In this document: positions 1 through 27,437 of the stretch, piece by piece
Layout of the letters: each line of letters opens with the position of its first letter
Numbering within the stretch: the stretch's first letter is position 1
Origin: Margaritifera margaritifera
Lineage: Eukaryota; Mollusca; Bivalvia; Unionida; Margaritiferidae
NCBI GenBank assembly: GCA_029931535.1
Contig: JAQPZY010001498.1
Span: forward strand, 934,001 to 998,000
Length of the DNA: 64,000 bases
Direction of reading: 5' to 3'
The notes under the pieces: generated by a model
What the model saw: the letters and a program-made list of their open reading frames with translations, nothing else
Databases searched by the model: none
What the model was told of the DNA's origin: nothing
Program-made: the position numbers and the translations under genes

Positions 1-1456
1 TTACACAGTGCAAATTCACAAAGACAAAGCTGGGTAGATTAGAGACACAGATCAATTACGCTCCCTTTGTAGCGATGGACTTGATTCACCATCAGAAATT
101 ATACATTGAAGAAATCGAGTTCAGAGATAATTCGTTTCTTTTATGTTCAATCCCCTTTGAACACATATATAAAAGCATATGTCTATGGAAAACTTCATGG
201 CGCGAGTCTGATTTAATTAATCTCTATCAACAATTAGGCGCTGATATTTCTTTCTAATCGATGTGTTTTTCAGTATGGCACGGTCACTAACAATAGTATT
301 TCAGTTGCTGTACAAATTAAGTTGAAATTATGTTGTTTTTTTCTTCTCACATATACAATTAAATTTTGCATCGTACATAAGAAAAAAATGTTGCATCGAA
401 AAAATTTCATATTCCCGTGTGTCAATCAAGTTTGAAGCTGATATTTTAACATACTGAGGAAAAGTTACTCTACTCATTAATTTATAATCGAAATTGAACA
501 ATACTCCAGAGTGAAACATGCAATCAACTCCTATTTTTACATTCAAGAAAAAACCGCAACTAAAAGTGCATATATTTTTTGTTGATAGCTGCAAGGTGTT
601 GACAAAATTAACTTGTATGTTAGGGATAAATGTATACAAAATATAAAGAAAATGATTTAAGAAAACGACATTGTGAACATATATAAAAAAAAAATAGCAA
701 AAAAAAAAAAAAATGATAGACACACAATTAGGAGAGGAATCTCAGAGAATTTGCGTTAACATTTGTGGCTAAGTATATTTGTCATCTAGCAAACTACATT
801 TTACGTAAAATAATAATAATAATAATAATAATAGGAAAGAAATCATCAAATTCAATAAACAAGATATTATATTATATTAATATACTGTTATACTATTAGT
901 GTCAGTATATATGTGTCAAAGTTAACTGTGAATAAAAAAGGAAGTAAACTTTTCAATGAAAATTTGATTCATGCAAATCAAATATCAGAAGCTCAAAAGT
1001 GGTACATTGATTTATAATGTAATTCCTGAAGAGAAGAAATATTCTGTGTCATTCTGACAAAATATCAAAAATATACAAAGATTTTCGGTTTAAATTTTTA
1101 ACGCGTATTTTAGTTATAAACAATATATTACAAAAAAGGTAACATTGATTTTAAAAAGTGTAACTTTGTAGCAAGGCATAGGAACTTATAATACATCTAA
1201 TGTTTGAATGCAGTAGGGTGGAAAACATTTGGAATGAGTTACGTAGTTGGCTCCAGGTTAATTTTAAATTACAAGTTGAAATAAATGTAAAAACTAGCAT
1301 CCTAGGGGCAGCGAGTATTGCTTTTATTATTAATCTTTTGATAATTATTGCTGTATTTTTTTATTTACATAAATAAATGTTACAATTAAAATTTAAGATC
1401 AGAATTCTTTCTCTTAAACCTAAATAAAATATTTCAGTCTGAAAAGTATCTAGAGG

Positions 1457-1656
1457 GACAATGACGAATATTCTAACAGGACGCTCAATGATGAATATAC
1501 TCACAGGACGCTCAATGACGAATATTCTCACGTCCTGTGAGAATGATAAATGATGAATATTCTCACAGGACGCTCAATGACGAATATTCTCAAAGGACGC
1601 TCAATGACGAATATTCTCACAGGACGCTCAATGACGAATATTCTCACAGGACGCTC
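1457..1656 (+). repeat. 27-bp minisatellite with one inverted piece
   Basis: About seven units of CTCAATGACGAATATTCTCA + CAGGACG. In the middle TTCTCACGTCCTGTGAGAA is a palindrome made by half a unit meeting an inverted half unit. Confidence 0.88.
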
Positions 1657-1892
1657 CACTCATTCAATTTATTTTTCATTATATAGGTTTAGTATTTCAA
1701 GCATCATAATAGAAGATTATTTGTATGTACATGTAATTACAACGCAAAAGCTAATAAATCACAAATCACCGTACACATTACGCCCCCCTCCCCTCTCTTG
1801 GATATCTAAACTGTATATTTATATTTATAGACACAGATGACTGATACTGAATCATGAATTATTAATGGGTATAATACCTTGAATGTTACTTG

Positions 1893-1959
<67 letters not shown>

Positions 1960-1961
1960 GT
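1893..1961 (+). repeat. (TA)n tract, left flank
   Basis: TA repeats with two TATG interruptions. Confidence 0.96.
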
Positions 1962-2624
1962 ATAGTTATCTAACTTAAATAATCTTTAAAATAATAATAA
2001 TAATCATCATCATCATCACCATGGTCATCATCAGCAAATGGCTACTACAAAGGCAATGAAACCAATTTAAATCATGAAAAATATATTGAAGTAAATTTTA
2101 CAAATTCCAGCATTTTATTTGGCCTTTTATTATCGACCACACGTACTTATTATGACACTACTTTCACTGTATGTATAACTATTCACCATATGACTTTACT
2201 GATGTCATACCTGGAAATAATAAATCTTCGGAGACTGAGTTTGAGCTTAAGATTTTGTGCCAGCCAATCAAAAAGAACTTTAGATTTGTAACGTCAGGTT
2301 TGAATGGCTGAAAATGAAAACTGAGTTTCAAAGTCAGGCTCAGTTCTATTACCACAGAGATCTGATTTCTGTAATTTTACTATCACGTGTGGAAATTAAA
2401 TTCCTTTGTATTAAAATGTTGCATACAACTATACTCCCTTTTGTCGACATGGAAAATAGAAAATATAAAAATAAACAAACATGATGTCCAGCATCAACGG
2501 CGACAACAAAAGATCCCAAACAGTAATGAAAACAGCAATAACAACCACAAATCAGCAGGAGAAACATCAACAACACATTTTTTTTTGTTTTTAACGGCAC
2601 TTTCTTTAACACATTAAAGACTAT

Positions 2625-2752
2625 ATCATGCCCTGGAAATGGGAGCCAAGTGCCTTTCTTAAGGCAACAACGAGGCAGCCGACCGAGGCTGACCTGGGCG
2701 GGTATCGATTACGAGTCCGACGCTCTACCACTTGAGCTAACGTGGTTACCAC
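2625..2752 (-). mobile_element. tRNA-derived SINE, divergent copy
   Basis: Minus strand: ACGTTAGCTCAAGTGGTAGA GCGTCGGACTCG is a tRNA-like 5' half with an A box, followed by ATCGATACCCGCCCAGGTCA, GTCGGCTGCC and GAAAGGCACTTGGC. It shares CCCAGGTC..CGGCT with the 43.8-kb SINE. Confidence 0.6.
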
Positions 2753-3654
2753 ATCATCATCATCATCAACAACAATAACAACAACAACAACAACAACAAA
2801 TAATAATAATAATAATAATAATATAACAATAATAATAATAATTTTCTAAGAATACACATAAATATTCTAAATTCAAAAAGCTGGATTCATCGTTCGTCTC
2901 ACCACATATCACACAGTGTTCGCTGCTACAACAATCAGAGCAATGCACGGCATTGTTCACCTGGGGCAACTAGACTCTAGGCAAGACTCGTTGCGCGATC
3001 TCTACCTGGAAATCACACACTTCTTGGGAATGTCATTGCCGTGGAAAATAAATGTACTGACTGGATTAACACCGAAATTCAGTAGTTGAAATACACACTC
3101 TAGATTAAAAAAGTGTTGATTCTCCGTCCTCTGCATCAAATGGCTTGTTTCTTTTGTTTCGGCCAATGATTAAGGTGAAAAGAATTATCAAAATACTACA
3201 AGTTTGATTTAAAAATTGTCATTCGAGTAACTGTCTTTATAAAAGAAAAGTTGTTTGAAGAACTGGAGAAAATGCTAATCATGTTTCATGATTTTTTTTC
3301 CTATGTTTATTCTAAATTAATATATTACAGTTTGCAAATATCCTTAGACAAAATGCTGATTTGGCTGATGCTTGAACACCTTTGGAGAATATCGATTGCT
3401 TCATTCCCAGTTACTTCTTGCAACCTATCTAGAATTGTCTCTTCTTTAATGTAAAATGAGGAGACAAGCCATTACAGTCTCTCACGTCAAAACTTTGGAA
3501 GGGCTTTTGCTAAAAAGGATTGGTAAATGTATCTGATACTAGAAAATTTTTCCAATATGGTTTTGAACTTATTATCAGGCTCCGAACATACAGTTTCCAG
3601 AATGTCATCCCTTTGGGTGCAATAGTCATATATTTGTTTAAAAAATTTTCACCT

Positions 3655-3800
3655 TCTTGTCCCTACCATCGGACCAACCTGGGTCAGTTACCTTGGTGTG
3701 TCCTTGGGCAAGGCACTTTACTCCAATTGCCTCGGCACTAGATAACCTACTTGTGTTGATGTGCCGTAAAGCACCAAACAAACAAACAAACCTTCTTGTC
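3655..3800 (+). mobile_element. SINE body, same family, CAAA tail
   Basis: GTCCTTGGGCAAGGCACTTT, ACTCCAATTGCCTCGGCACT, AACCTACTTGTGTTGATGTG: the same body as the 43.8-kb copy, ending in AAACAAACAAACAAACC, a typical SINE tail. The tRNA-like head is reduced to AACCTGGGTCAG. Confidence 0.72.
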
Positions 3801-5154
3801 TGTGTGTCTGAAACTTTCCCACTCTTGACTAGAGTTTATATTTTGGTTATTTAATCTGCATAATCCTGATTAAAACAGATAAATGATTTGAAAATAAATA
3901 CACCTGGGACGGTCATGTCAGAGTCTGCGTGAGTTGGACATGTTTGTCTAAGTTCGACATTCCTGAACGTTTAATCTTAAACTCTGTCAGGTATTTGAGT
4001 TTGGACACCTGCGGTTACAAACGGATGCTTTCTCAATGAGTAATGAAATTAGCTCTCTTTGATCTTAAATCAAGAGGACGAGAAAATTCCTGAAAGGCAC
4101 AGAATATCGTTTGCAAAGACGTAAATTGTCCGGCTTATTTGATGTAATACGGACACTACAGGAACCATCTGTCCACACCTTCATACACACAAAAGCTTAA
4201 ACAGGCACCTTGTGGCGTTGTAAAAAGTCACCCATTGCAAACACACGTATGCACGCATAAACAGTCGTCCTATTTAAAAATATCGACCCAAAGGCAGCAT
4301 TACATACATGTTTGAAACATGATGTCATTGTCTCGTACTGAATTTCGTGTCAAATGCTTTTTGTATTGTAGCATTTGTTTCCGAAGACTACAGTAACATA
4401 TTGATTTATTTAGTACAAAACCCACTGGCTGTTTTTCATGTCCTGGCTGTTTTTCATGTGCTGCCTATCAGCATGATATTATGCAACTGTCGTGAACTCC
4501 GTAGAATGACTTACAGTGCAATATAATCTTGGCATGACATTATTACTTATTACACAGCGAATAAAAGCTGCAGCTGTAAATCGTTTTAATTCTGCTTACA
4601 AAACCACCAACAAAAAGGCATTTATGAACTTAAACTTGGATATATTGTTTTTGTATATGTTGCATCAGCAGAACAAGATGACCTGTATAAGGCATTAAAG
4701 TTAAGAAAAAGGTGATATATATTTTGTAAGAATTACTCATTGGCTACAACGTGTAAGCATATAATTAGACACTTGTAGGTATATGCCATCTCATTTTGAT
4801 CAGACTCTGCGTTCATTTTAGTAGCAAAATTATGTCAAAATTAAATTATTTTATGTTTGTAACTTTTTGTCCGTCTTTGGATATTTTGATGAATATATGA
4901 CGTGAACTTCATACTAATATGATTAAACTCTGTAGGCATTTAAATTCATTGTAGGATGTATTTATAATTGATTTTTATTTTCAAAGGATTCGACAAACTT
5001 TATACATATGTTGCTTGAAATAACAGTTTGTGTCATATTATATTTTTAAATTACCTCATTAAAACCATATCTATTCCAGAAAACTTTGCACTCATAGTCA
5101 TACGATTCACTGTCACAAGACATACAGCTGTCATTTATTATTATTTCTTTGAAG

Positions 5155-18977
<13,823 letters not shown>

Positions 18978-19426
18978 CCAAAGAGAAGACAACTCTATTA
19001 GAATAGGAATTAAATTATGCTAAATATATATGCAGTATGGTTGGCAAACTCCATATTCGTTCAAATGCAGTTGTTCAGTTCACTGCACGTAGTAAGCCAC
19101 TAATATGTTTTAAAGCTATTTTTGGAGAAAAAAGATACAATAAAACTGTGTGTGTGTTTATCATGGGTCAAAAAATGAAACGAAATTGGTACAACCCTGA
19201 AATAATTGTGAAAATAGAAAACTGAAACGTGTAGGTCACGTGAAAAAAAGAGTGGTAACTTGATCCAACAAATGTGGATTAGTTTATTGTGACTGTAGTG
19301 GGGAATAGTTATAATTCTGTTTATGTGAAAGATCTATTTGGTTGCTCTTTCCATTACATTTGCAAAATAATCTTGTAAACACTACTTCTTGTGATGGAAG
19401 AAGTTGAAAGTCACCATTCATTCCCA

Positions 19427-19432
19427 AATAAA
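19427..19432 (+). terminator. Polyadenylation signal AATAAA of the RFX6-like gene
   Basis: AATAAA lies about 450 bases after the stop codon on the same strand. No earlier AATAAA stands out between 18978 and 19427. The cleavage site itself cannot be seen. Confidence 0.6.
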
Positions 19433-20228
19433 GCTCTTAAAATATTTACGATTTTCAATTCATAAGATGGAAAAGACGTCCTCTACGTGATTCAAATCGC
19501 AAAGAGAAGTCATGAACAGTAAAATGCGAGAATTTTCCACCAAAAGAACCACAAGTGATGCATAAATACGTCTATGAATTCACTGGAAGTTTCAATACAA
19601 ATTGAATGTTTAAACTTGAATCAAATTATTCCTACATATATTGGTACTTCTGTCAAGACTTTTAAAACATCTTGTTTAGCATAAAAATAGTTTTTACGAC
19701 TAACTGCGATGGAAGTAAAGAATGTTTTGGCTACGTAGTTTCCTCTCATATTACCTTCCGAGGACTGGAATATGGGCTGTGATCTACGTACAGATAAAAA
19801 AAAATATATTACTAAGCACACATAATATGTATGACAACCAGTATGGATTTCCAAGAGTTCATGCATAATGAAGAATATGGGGGCAATTCTTAATAAAGTA
19901 AGTAAATTCTTTTTAAAGTTAGAAGGATAAATTTTGCCCAATTTAGTCGGGCTAGCAGATTGAGGATAGAAATATATGTTTTCTATGTTTTTGTGGTTAA
20001 ATGTGCAAACTTTAAGGAAATGGTGTTTGCAAAATGGAAAATAATGTTTAAACCAATAATGCGAGAAATGTATCACAGTGCAATAACGAATTTTTTGACT
20101 AATTACCAATAATTTCAGCTTTTGAGAGCATGCTGAACAACAGGAACAACAAAACATTAAAAATATTTTTTTTTAATCAGTGCTCCTTTTGCTCGTTGTA
20201 AACGCACTTTCCTTGCTACTGGAATTAG

Positions 20229-20320
<92 letters not shown>

Positions 20321-20448
20321 ATGATGATTGTGTGTATTACCAAATGTTTTAAATCAATTCCATGTACATACTAGTACGTGTTTTTTGCTTACTACCACTC
20401 ATCGTCTAAACAAATCTGAATACCCATCCATTTCCTTCTGTATCTATT

Positions 20449-20518
<70 letters not shown>

Positions 20519-22869
20519 TTCATGTCTTTTTTCTCTCTCACTTAGTTTCTAACACTAGATCGATAACAAAACACTCTAATATAGTAAAACAACTGTGTCA
20601 CCGTCTTCTAACGCAAATCACAACCAATACATCAATGATCTGTTTTCCTAGACTATCCATATCTCATTCTCTTAGACTGAACGAGACTATTACCGGGTCT
20701 ACCCCCCATACTGTAATGAACTCATTATAAATTGTGTAGTCTGGTAAACTGCCTTTTTTTCCTACGTCCGTAACGTAGTGAAGAAGGCAGGGCACCATAC
20801 TACTGATACATGGACGCATAACGGACGTAATGGGTCTGCCAAGTTGTCCGTATACAGACTACTGTTTTCAGTGTTTCCCTAAGGTATGATTAAGGTCAGA
20901 GATCTTAAAGACAGGGATGTGGTATAAAAAGAGATTTAACTCAGTTGTCTCATTTTCTCTCCGATTGTGGAGATGAACAGATACCTGATTGGTCAGATTG
21001 TGGCATGATTTGTCAGTTAGAGACGACCATTTGATTTTCTGGGGGTTGGGGGGACTGGGATTTTTTTTGAAAACAAAATTTTCGGCCCTCAAATAGCCTT
21101 AACATTTTTTATCTTCCTCTGATTCGTAGAGGAAGAAGAAGAAAAAACTAATTATATTCATTATATTAGGTCAAAAAAATTATTTATCTTTTTGATAAAA
21201 AGAAGAAAAAATATCCTGATTCAAAAGAACATCGCAGCGCCCTCCCCCCATTACAATGGTCTGTACCTTATGTGCCTTTTTGTTTAGACAGCCATGCCTG
21301 ACTTTTCCACAGGTGTTTAAAAAAACAAGTTTACGTTTTAGGACCGGTCAGTCTCAGAATAAAGGGATGACTGGTATATGACTAGCTTTTTAGTTGGACA
21401 TTTTTTAACATAAGACATAAACCATTACAAAAAAAAAAAAACGATGCAGGCTCCTCAAAAGTGAATGGACACAGGAAATTATAGCACGAGATTTTTGCAC
21501 ATGAAATTTAGGCCATAACATTCTTATCTGTTTTACCTGTTACGACTGGAATAGTCCTATAGGTCTGTCTATAGATCGTTGGAGAGCTATGCCTGTATAT
21601 GTGCAACCACCTTGTTTCAAATTCTGTCTTTAAGTACATTAAATCCAATTGCAAATCAATTTGAAATTGCACATAAACAGATTCTGCCTGGGGCCTCGAA
21701 TCTTAAAGGTCAGTTATGGAGAAAAATCTTCAAAATGTAAATTTTTCATGCTTTTCGTACAACATTATGTGTTGATTTGAAATCCATTTCTCCGGTAAAA
21801 TTTACCCCAACCAAATTCACAAAATTTACCGTTAAAATTAATGACGAATTAGAGTGTCCAAAATTACCGACTGCGTTACCTCCCTTGACAAAGGCTTGGT
21901 TGCTGTTATGTGTAATGTCTTTCTATAACGAGTCGACCAGCCACGAATGTAAAAGTGTATTGATTGCACGGTCATTTCAAGAATAAATGACGGATTTCGT
22001 GCAGTGTACTGTCACAAATTGTGAAAAAAACTATAACAATGGGTACTGTTTTTACTGTTTTCCTTTTTCTAAATTTCTAAATTAGAAAAGACGCCAGATT
22101 TATTGGAAAAGGCCCAGTCCCGAGAGTCAAGTTGTTTCCTCTTAGTTAACATGCTATAAACAATGTTACAAGTAGTCTCATCTCCGAAGAAAAGCATGCC
22201 ACAATCCTACCCCTTTATCTTTAAAAGAATTTCTTGCACCTGCCTGCAATGCGAAGTTTGAAATTCAATAGACTATAATAAGGGAGAAATATACTGTTTG
22301 AAAAAAAAGATGTTTCGATGTCAGGTACAGTCTTATCACAAGAATTAAGAGATAATTTTATTGAAATTACAAGTTAATGTGAGTGGGGGGGGGGGAGGGA
22401 ATCATGAAACATTCCCCCGCCCCTTCAAGAGGACAAACTACAAATAAATATGGATATATAAATATAGAATATGCTACCCCATCGTTTTGTGCAAAACAAA
22501 ATCAATGATAGAAAGAAAATCAAATGTACTAATACAGCGACTATTCATTAGTCTATATTTTGTTCTTTCTATCAATAATTTTGTTTACAACAATCAAATG
22601 ATGAGGTCGACTTTGAGGGTGTATAAGGTCAGTTTCAGAAAAACTTTGCTTCTCCACTACAGCATAGGAAGGACTCTCTCTCTCTCCCTCACCCCCCCCC
22701 CTCCCCAGGGCGTCAGAGCCTGGTTAAACTTGGCCACCCCATTTAAACAAATAAAAAAAACTCGCCCCCAAACTATTAATAATTTAAAATTGTTAAGACA
22801 AATGGACGCCCCAATCACTGAATAAATTTTCATCTGCCATTGGAAAGAGTAGCTCCACTAAAAACTTAT
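19433..22869. other. Intergenic, no recognisable gene
   Basis: AT-rich DNA after the RFX polyadenylation signal. A 178-codon minus-strand frame at 19621-20157 is the longest non-repeat frame in the window but starts MFCCSCCSACS, has no domain I recognise and no splice or codon evidence, so I do not call it a gene. Poly-G/C runs near 22385 and 22690 may mark decayed MITEs. Confidence 0.6.
20231..20513 (+). repeat. Two (TA)n tracts past the RFX gene
   Basis: 20231-20318 and 20453-20513 are pure TA repeats separated by about 130 bases of unique DNA. Confidence 0.97.
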
Positions 22870-23323
22870 CGATTGATTCCGCGGTATTAATACATACCGT
22901 GGTATATAATAATATATACTAATATATACAACGTTATTAATTCATTGATACTTCTGTATGAAATAATTTATACCGCGGTACTAACAATATACACAATGGT
23001 ATTCATAATAAATACAGTGGTTTTAATAATACATACCTTGGTATTAAGTGATAAGGCTTACCAGATCAATATTAGTTATTTATACCTCGATTATTGATAT
23101 AAACTATGGTATTATATAATATATACCATGGTACTAATAAATAAATAGCGCGGTATAACATAATTTATACCATGGTACTAATTAGGAGGTACTACGACAT
23201 ATAATGAATGATAGGACTTTTAACCAATAGGAAACATGTAATACCATGGTATATATCATTTAATACCGAGGTATAAATTAATTAATACAGCGATATATAT
23301 CTATATCTATCTATCTATACATG

Positions 23324-23418
<95 letters not shown>

Positions 23419-23450
23419 CAAATTTAATAACGAGGTACAAATTGATTAAT

Positions 23451-23542
<92 letters not shown>

Positions 23543-23720
23543 TAACACCATGGTATATAGTATTTAAAACAAGGATACATATTAACTAACACAGCGACAC
23601 TGTACTGATACAGACGTCACCTAAAAGATCATGATTTTTTAATACGAACGTATTAAATGATATATACCGTGTTACAAACAATTTAATACCGTGGTCTTAA
23701 ATATTAAATACCGTGGTATA
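22870..23720. repeat. Array of short palindromes ATACCnnGGTAT
   Basis: Many copies of TACCGCGGTA, ATACCGTGGTAT, ATACCATGGTAT and near variants, spaced roughly 20-45 bases by AT-rich DNA (often TTAATA), interrupted by two (TA)n expansions. Not a strict tandem repeat. Confidence 0.85.
23325..23538 (+). repeat. (CATA)n/(TA)n tracts inside the palindrome array
   Basis: CATA units then TA (to about 23418) and a second TA run (23455-23538), both inserted in the ATACC..GGTAT array. Confidence 0.96.
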
Positions 23721-24481
23721 TACAAAATACTGACATAGATGGCTTGCTACACATACTTATTTCCCTCACATGCATTACAGAAAAGATTCAATAACTTAGA
23801 CACAAATATAAACAGTAGCTGCTAAACTACTGGGAATGCAAGACAGTGCATATGGGACAAAGAGGAGTGGAAATGCTGATTTATAATAGTTGTACGCTAA
23901 ATGATTAATTGTAACACTTTTCATATGGAGTTTTGAAGTAACTTTTGTTTGGGACATATTATACAGGGATTAGTCTCTGTTCTATATCTGTATCAAGTAA
24001 CAATGACTCTCTGGTTTTGACAGTGAAAGGACATTATTCATTAATCAGATTTTACACAAAGTACATGTCACAGACGGTCAAATTTGAATTGGGCAAGAAT
24101 TAAACCGGCAGTAATGTAGATTTTATTTCAGTGTATGTCAGTTATATTTCTAATGAAGGTTTTGTAAAAATGTACGATTTTCAGAAAACTAATATCCTTA
24201 CGGATTTTCATGACTTTTTCTCATTTTCCTTTAGACGATCAGAAGCCGCGTTTCTATTATTGCTGTTGTTGTTGTTGTTGTAAAGTGCCCACCCGTTATG
24301 TTTAAAACATATGAGAGAGTCAAGTTATTGAATATCATCGCATCATCATTATCTGCCTCCCTAATTAATGATATAATCGCACTGTGGTAAAAGGTGCAAC
24401 AAGGGTGACACACAGGAGACTCATTTTATACACCCCCCCCCCGATTTTGTACAATTATAAAGCGAATTTAAAAACTATCTA

Positions 24482-24855
24482 TTACTGGAGACAGTTGACG
24501 GGACCTTGACGGAACGCCTCTGTGGAGTCAATCTGCACAAGGGACTGGGGCAGCGTATTCCATAATCGAATTGCACTAGGGAAAAAGGAGTACTGGTGTG
24601 CTTGGATTCTGACATGTGGTTGGAGGAACTTTATGTTGTGACTTCTTGTGTGCATCCAGAAGAAATAAAGTGCTGGCTTGCCCGGATGTCCACTAGATGG
24701 TAAACTATGCAGTGGAACATCACAACTTAGCATCTGGCCCGACGGGTGCGGAGCTCTCTCGATGCTATGCTCTGCAACATGTATGTCACACTGCTGGTTT
24801 GGCGGAAATAATTGGTAACAAACCTAGCAGCCCTTCTCTGTACTCTCCTTATAGC
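24482..24855 (-). mobile_element. Non-LTR retrotransposon fragment (end of reverse transcriptase ORF)
   Basis: On the minus strand one frame reads IRRVQRRAARFVTNYF...SVTYMLQSI and a second, after a frameshift, reads HVRIQAHQYSFFPSAIRLWN then TLPQSLVQIDSTEAFRQ. These are the classic C-terminal motifs of non-LTR reverse transcriptase ORFs (RVQRRAARFV, FFPRTIRLWNSLP). The frameshift and truncation make it a dead copy. Confidence 0.85.
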
Positions 24856-25201
24856 CTAAATCTTTCGTTGTGTATATATTTACGTTCTGAGGCAACCACC
24901 TCAATATATTGAGGTTTGTTATTCAAGCTACAAAGTTGAGTATCTCTACTCGGAACGATATAGTAATTAGTTTAAACACATTTTATTGTCACAACATGAT
25001 ACAATGGGATCGGGAACAAGTTCTAACAACTTAATTAGTTCTCTCCCTACATGATACAAATATTTCAACATATTTCCACATAACAATGTAGCAAAAACTA
25101 ATTGTGACAAATAACTGGAGAGAGAGAGAGAGTCCTTTGTATGTTGATGTGGAGAAGCGAAGTTTGTGATACTGACCTTCTACGCCCTAACAGTCGACCT
25201 C

Positions 25202-25253
<52 letters not shown>
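25202..25253 (+). repeat. (GA)n microsatellite
   Basis: Pure GA, about 52 bp, between the two minus-strand retrotransposon fragments. Confidence 0.97.
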
Positions 25254-25257
<4 letters not shown>

Positions 25258-25605
25258 ACAAGGGCAGCATTCATGATTTTAATAAATTATTGAAATCGCC
25301 CGGTATCATTTATGTATTTCCATACATGTTGTAGAATTCTATATTTTTGCATTTGCTTCGCCCTTTCCCCAAAGCAGTTAATCTAAGCTAACAGTTGGAT
25401 ATGGCACTGATAGTAATTTTCTCATCAACTCATTTCGTTGTTGACTATACTTGGGACAGAACATGAAGAAATGTAGGGTGGCTTCTATGCCACCAAAGGA
25501 ACAAAAAGGGATTAAACAAGTTGAACACGATAAAGATCAGTTTTTAATGTGCTTACATTATGTCGCAGTCTAGGAAGGATACTATCTAATGATCGATGAC
25601 TAAAA

Positions 25606-26577
25606 CTAGGCATTTGACTGGTTTCGATATTTAGACATAAACACTTTTTCAAAAACACTGTAAGACATGCTATATTGGGTATCCTGTTCAAGATTGTTCC
25701 ACAAGGCCACTTTTGATGGTATAAAAGATGATTCAGCTGAATTTATCCTGAAATTGCAAGTGACTAAATTATTTGAACGTTGAAGGTTATAATTTGTTTC
25801 TTCGGACACAGAGGGAAGGAGTAATTCAATAAGATAGTCAGGAGTTTGACTCGTTTTAATTTTCTAGACTGTTAATAATTTTTGTCTCTTTCGTCTCGAT
25901 AGTAGACTTTCTCGGCCAGTTTAAAAAAAAAAAAAAAATAAAGAGATTGTCTACTCGTGTATTTTGGAAGTCAAAATGCCAGACCTGATCAAAAGTTTTT
26001 TGTAGATTACAAAATACAATACAAGAATGTTGAGATTGTTCCAGTGACTTACATATACTATGATACAGTTCAGTAAGTTAAAACAGTGGAGTGACCGAAA
26101 AGGAATCCTGACTGATACTTGTAAAATAATACAGTTGTTATGAAAATAATTATACACATGTTAAAAATGCATCTTTCAAAACTTTTTGCGACTCAGCTAA
26201 GTAGAGATATATGCCTATAATTGGAAACTTCATGTAAATCACGACATATTAAAAAGAATTTTTAGCGGTGCTCCTATTATTTGGCTGACGCCTTTAAGCA
26301 TTCTGTGACTTAGACCGTCAGTCTCCATAGTTTTAATGACAGGAATAGATTTAATAATATCTGTAATTTCTTTTTCAGAGATTGTAATTTCGTGCACAGT
26401 ATCCAAGCATCTATTTTGAACATTTTGGAGGGAAACATTACTATCATCAATTGAAATCGAAGTAAAATACTCATTTAATAAGTCAGCCTTTTCTTTTTCG
26501 TTAAAAATGTAAAAAGAAACATTATTACTTGTAACTTTGACTAGGGGGATATCATCTGAAGGATCTGTGTCTTTCAA
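25606..26577 (-). mobile_element. Degraded non-LTR retrotransposon (reverse transcriptase, internally deleted)
   Basis: Minus strand. Up to 26577 it reads FNEKEKADLLNEYFTSIS and EITDIIKSIPVIKTMETDGL, SHRMLKGVSQIIGAPLKILF, the start of an RT domain. Around 26000 it reads SLEQSQHSCIVFCNLQKTFD (normally FCDISKAFD; the catalytic-motif D is N). Near 25800-25606 it reads SFIPSKVALWNNL, the C terminus. The catalytic YADD/FADD core and palm are missing, and stops and frameshifts occur. Confidence 0.85.
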
Positions 26578-27300
26578 AAGTGATTTTGTAATTTTCCAAT
26601 AGTATAGTAATTAGACTCCTAGTGTACACCAAGCAATAGTGCGATAACAATAGGAATCTTGCTAAAATAAAACTGTTTCAAAATGAAGACTAAAAGTGGA
26701 AGAATCTATGATTATGAATAATATGTGCCTAACTTTTGATCTCGAGTAAATGAAAATTAATATTGCACGATAAAATTACGCCTAAAAAATTATACGAGCA
26801 GTGCTTTTTACAGTCCTTATGTTCACGTGAAATGTATGCACGTCTATGTTTTGTAAAGTGGTCTATCAAACGTTGCCTAACCCCTAGACGAACTTTCCTT
26901 TTTCTTGACATTTCAATTGATTACATGGCTTTTTGCAAAGTAATAGAAAAACATTGCGTTCACGATGTTCATACTGATGTTGATGCTTTTTCTTAGGTTC
27001 TGGATCAGGTCTATTACGCCACAAAGAGTAAAGCAGGTTCTGGGCTTAGCTCAAGAATTATGTAAATCGTCTGAATCTGACACTCAGACCGAGTGTTTCT
27101 AAACATATTTTATTTCCGTTATTGTAACAGGAAAAGGAATTGTACGCAGGTTCTACCAATTTAGTTCCGCCCTTCCCCCAAAATACACAAAAGACTCATT
27201 ATAAAAGGCATCGTAATGAAATAAATATAACATGTATGAAGACGGCATGAATGACAACAGAGTTGAAGCTTTGAACTAAGAATAAGAAGGAAATGAAACA

Positions 27301-27437
27301 TACCGTCTATACTAGCTCATAAGTCGAATTCAACTGCAAACTGCACTGACCCAAATCTTTCGTCGCATAATGCGCCGGCAGATCATGGTCTATGTTATTT
27401 GCAATTAGATTCGACTTATAAGCGAGTACATACGGTA
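27301..27437. mobile_element. Palindromic MITE family, copy D (single-lobe form)
   Basis: 137 bp. It has both termini (TACCGTCTATACTAGCTCAT ... AAGCGAGTACATACGGTA) but only one lobe (GTCGCATAATGCGCCGGCAG). The linker and one lobe are lost, which suggests recombination between lobes. It lies within tRNA-Gly block copy A. Confidence 0.85.

Larger units (their letters stand above)
1..5154. other. Left flank, probably intron or 5' region of the RFX6-like gene
   Basis: AT-rich DNA with the 27-bp minisatellite, a (TA)n tract, (AAT)n, (CAT)n(CAA)n(AAT)n near 2754-2832, and two SINE copies. I looked for winged-helix exons (the TRRLGTRG, KYHYYGI type of motif) on the + strand and saw none. A 60-codon frame at 75-257 has no family signature. 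Confidence 0.6.

Noticed and set aside
1..257. 60-codon frame at the left edge as an upstream RFX exon
   Set aside because: It carries no winged-helix motif and no splice sites of matching phase.
19621..20157. 178-codon minus-strand frame downstream of the RFX gene
   Set aside because: No recognisable domain, biased to Phe/Tyr/Ile/Lys as expected from AT-rich DNA, and no exon signals. Kept only as a mention in the intergenic entry.
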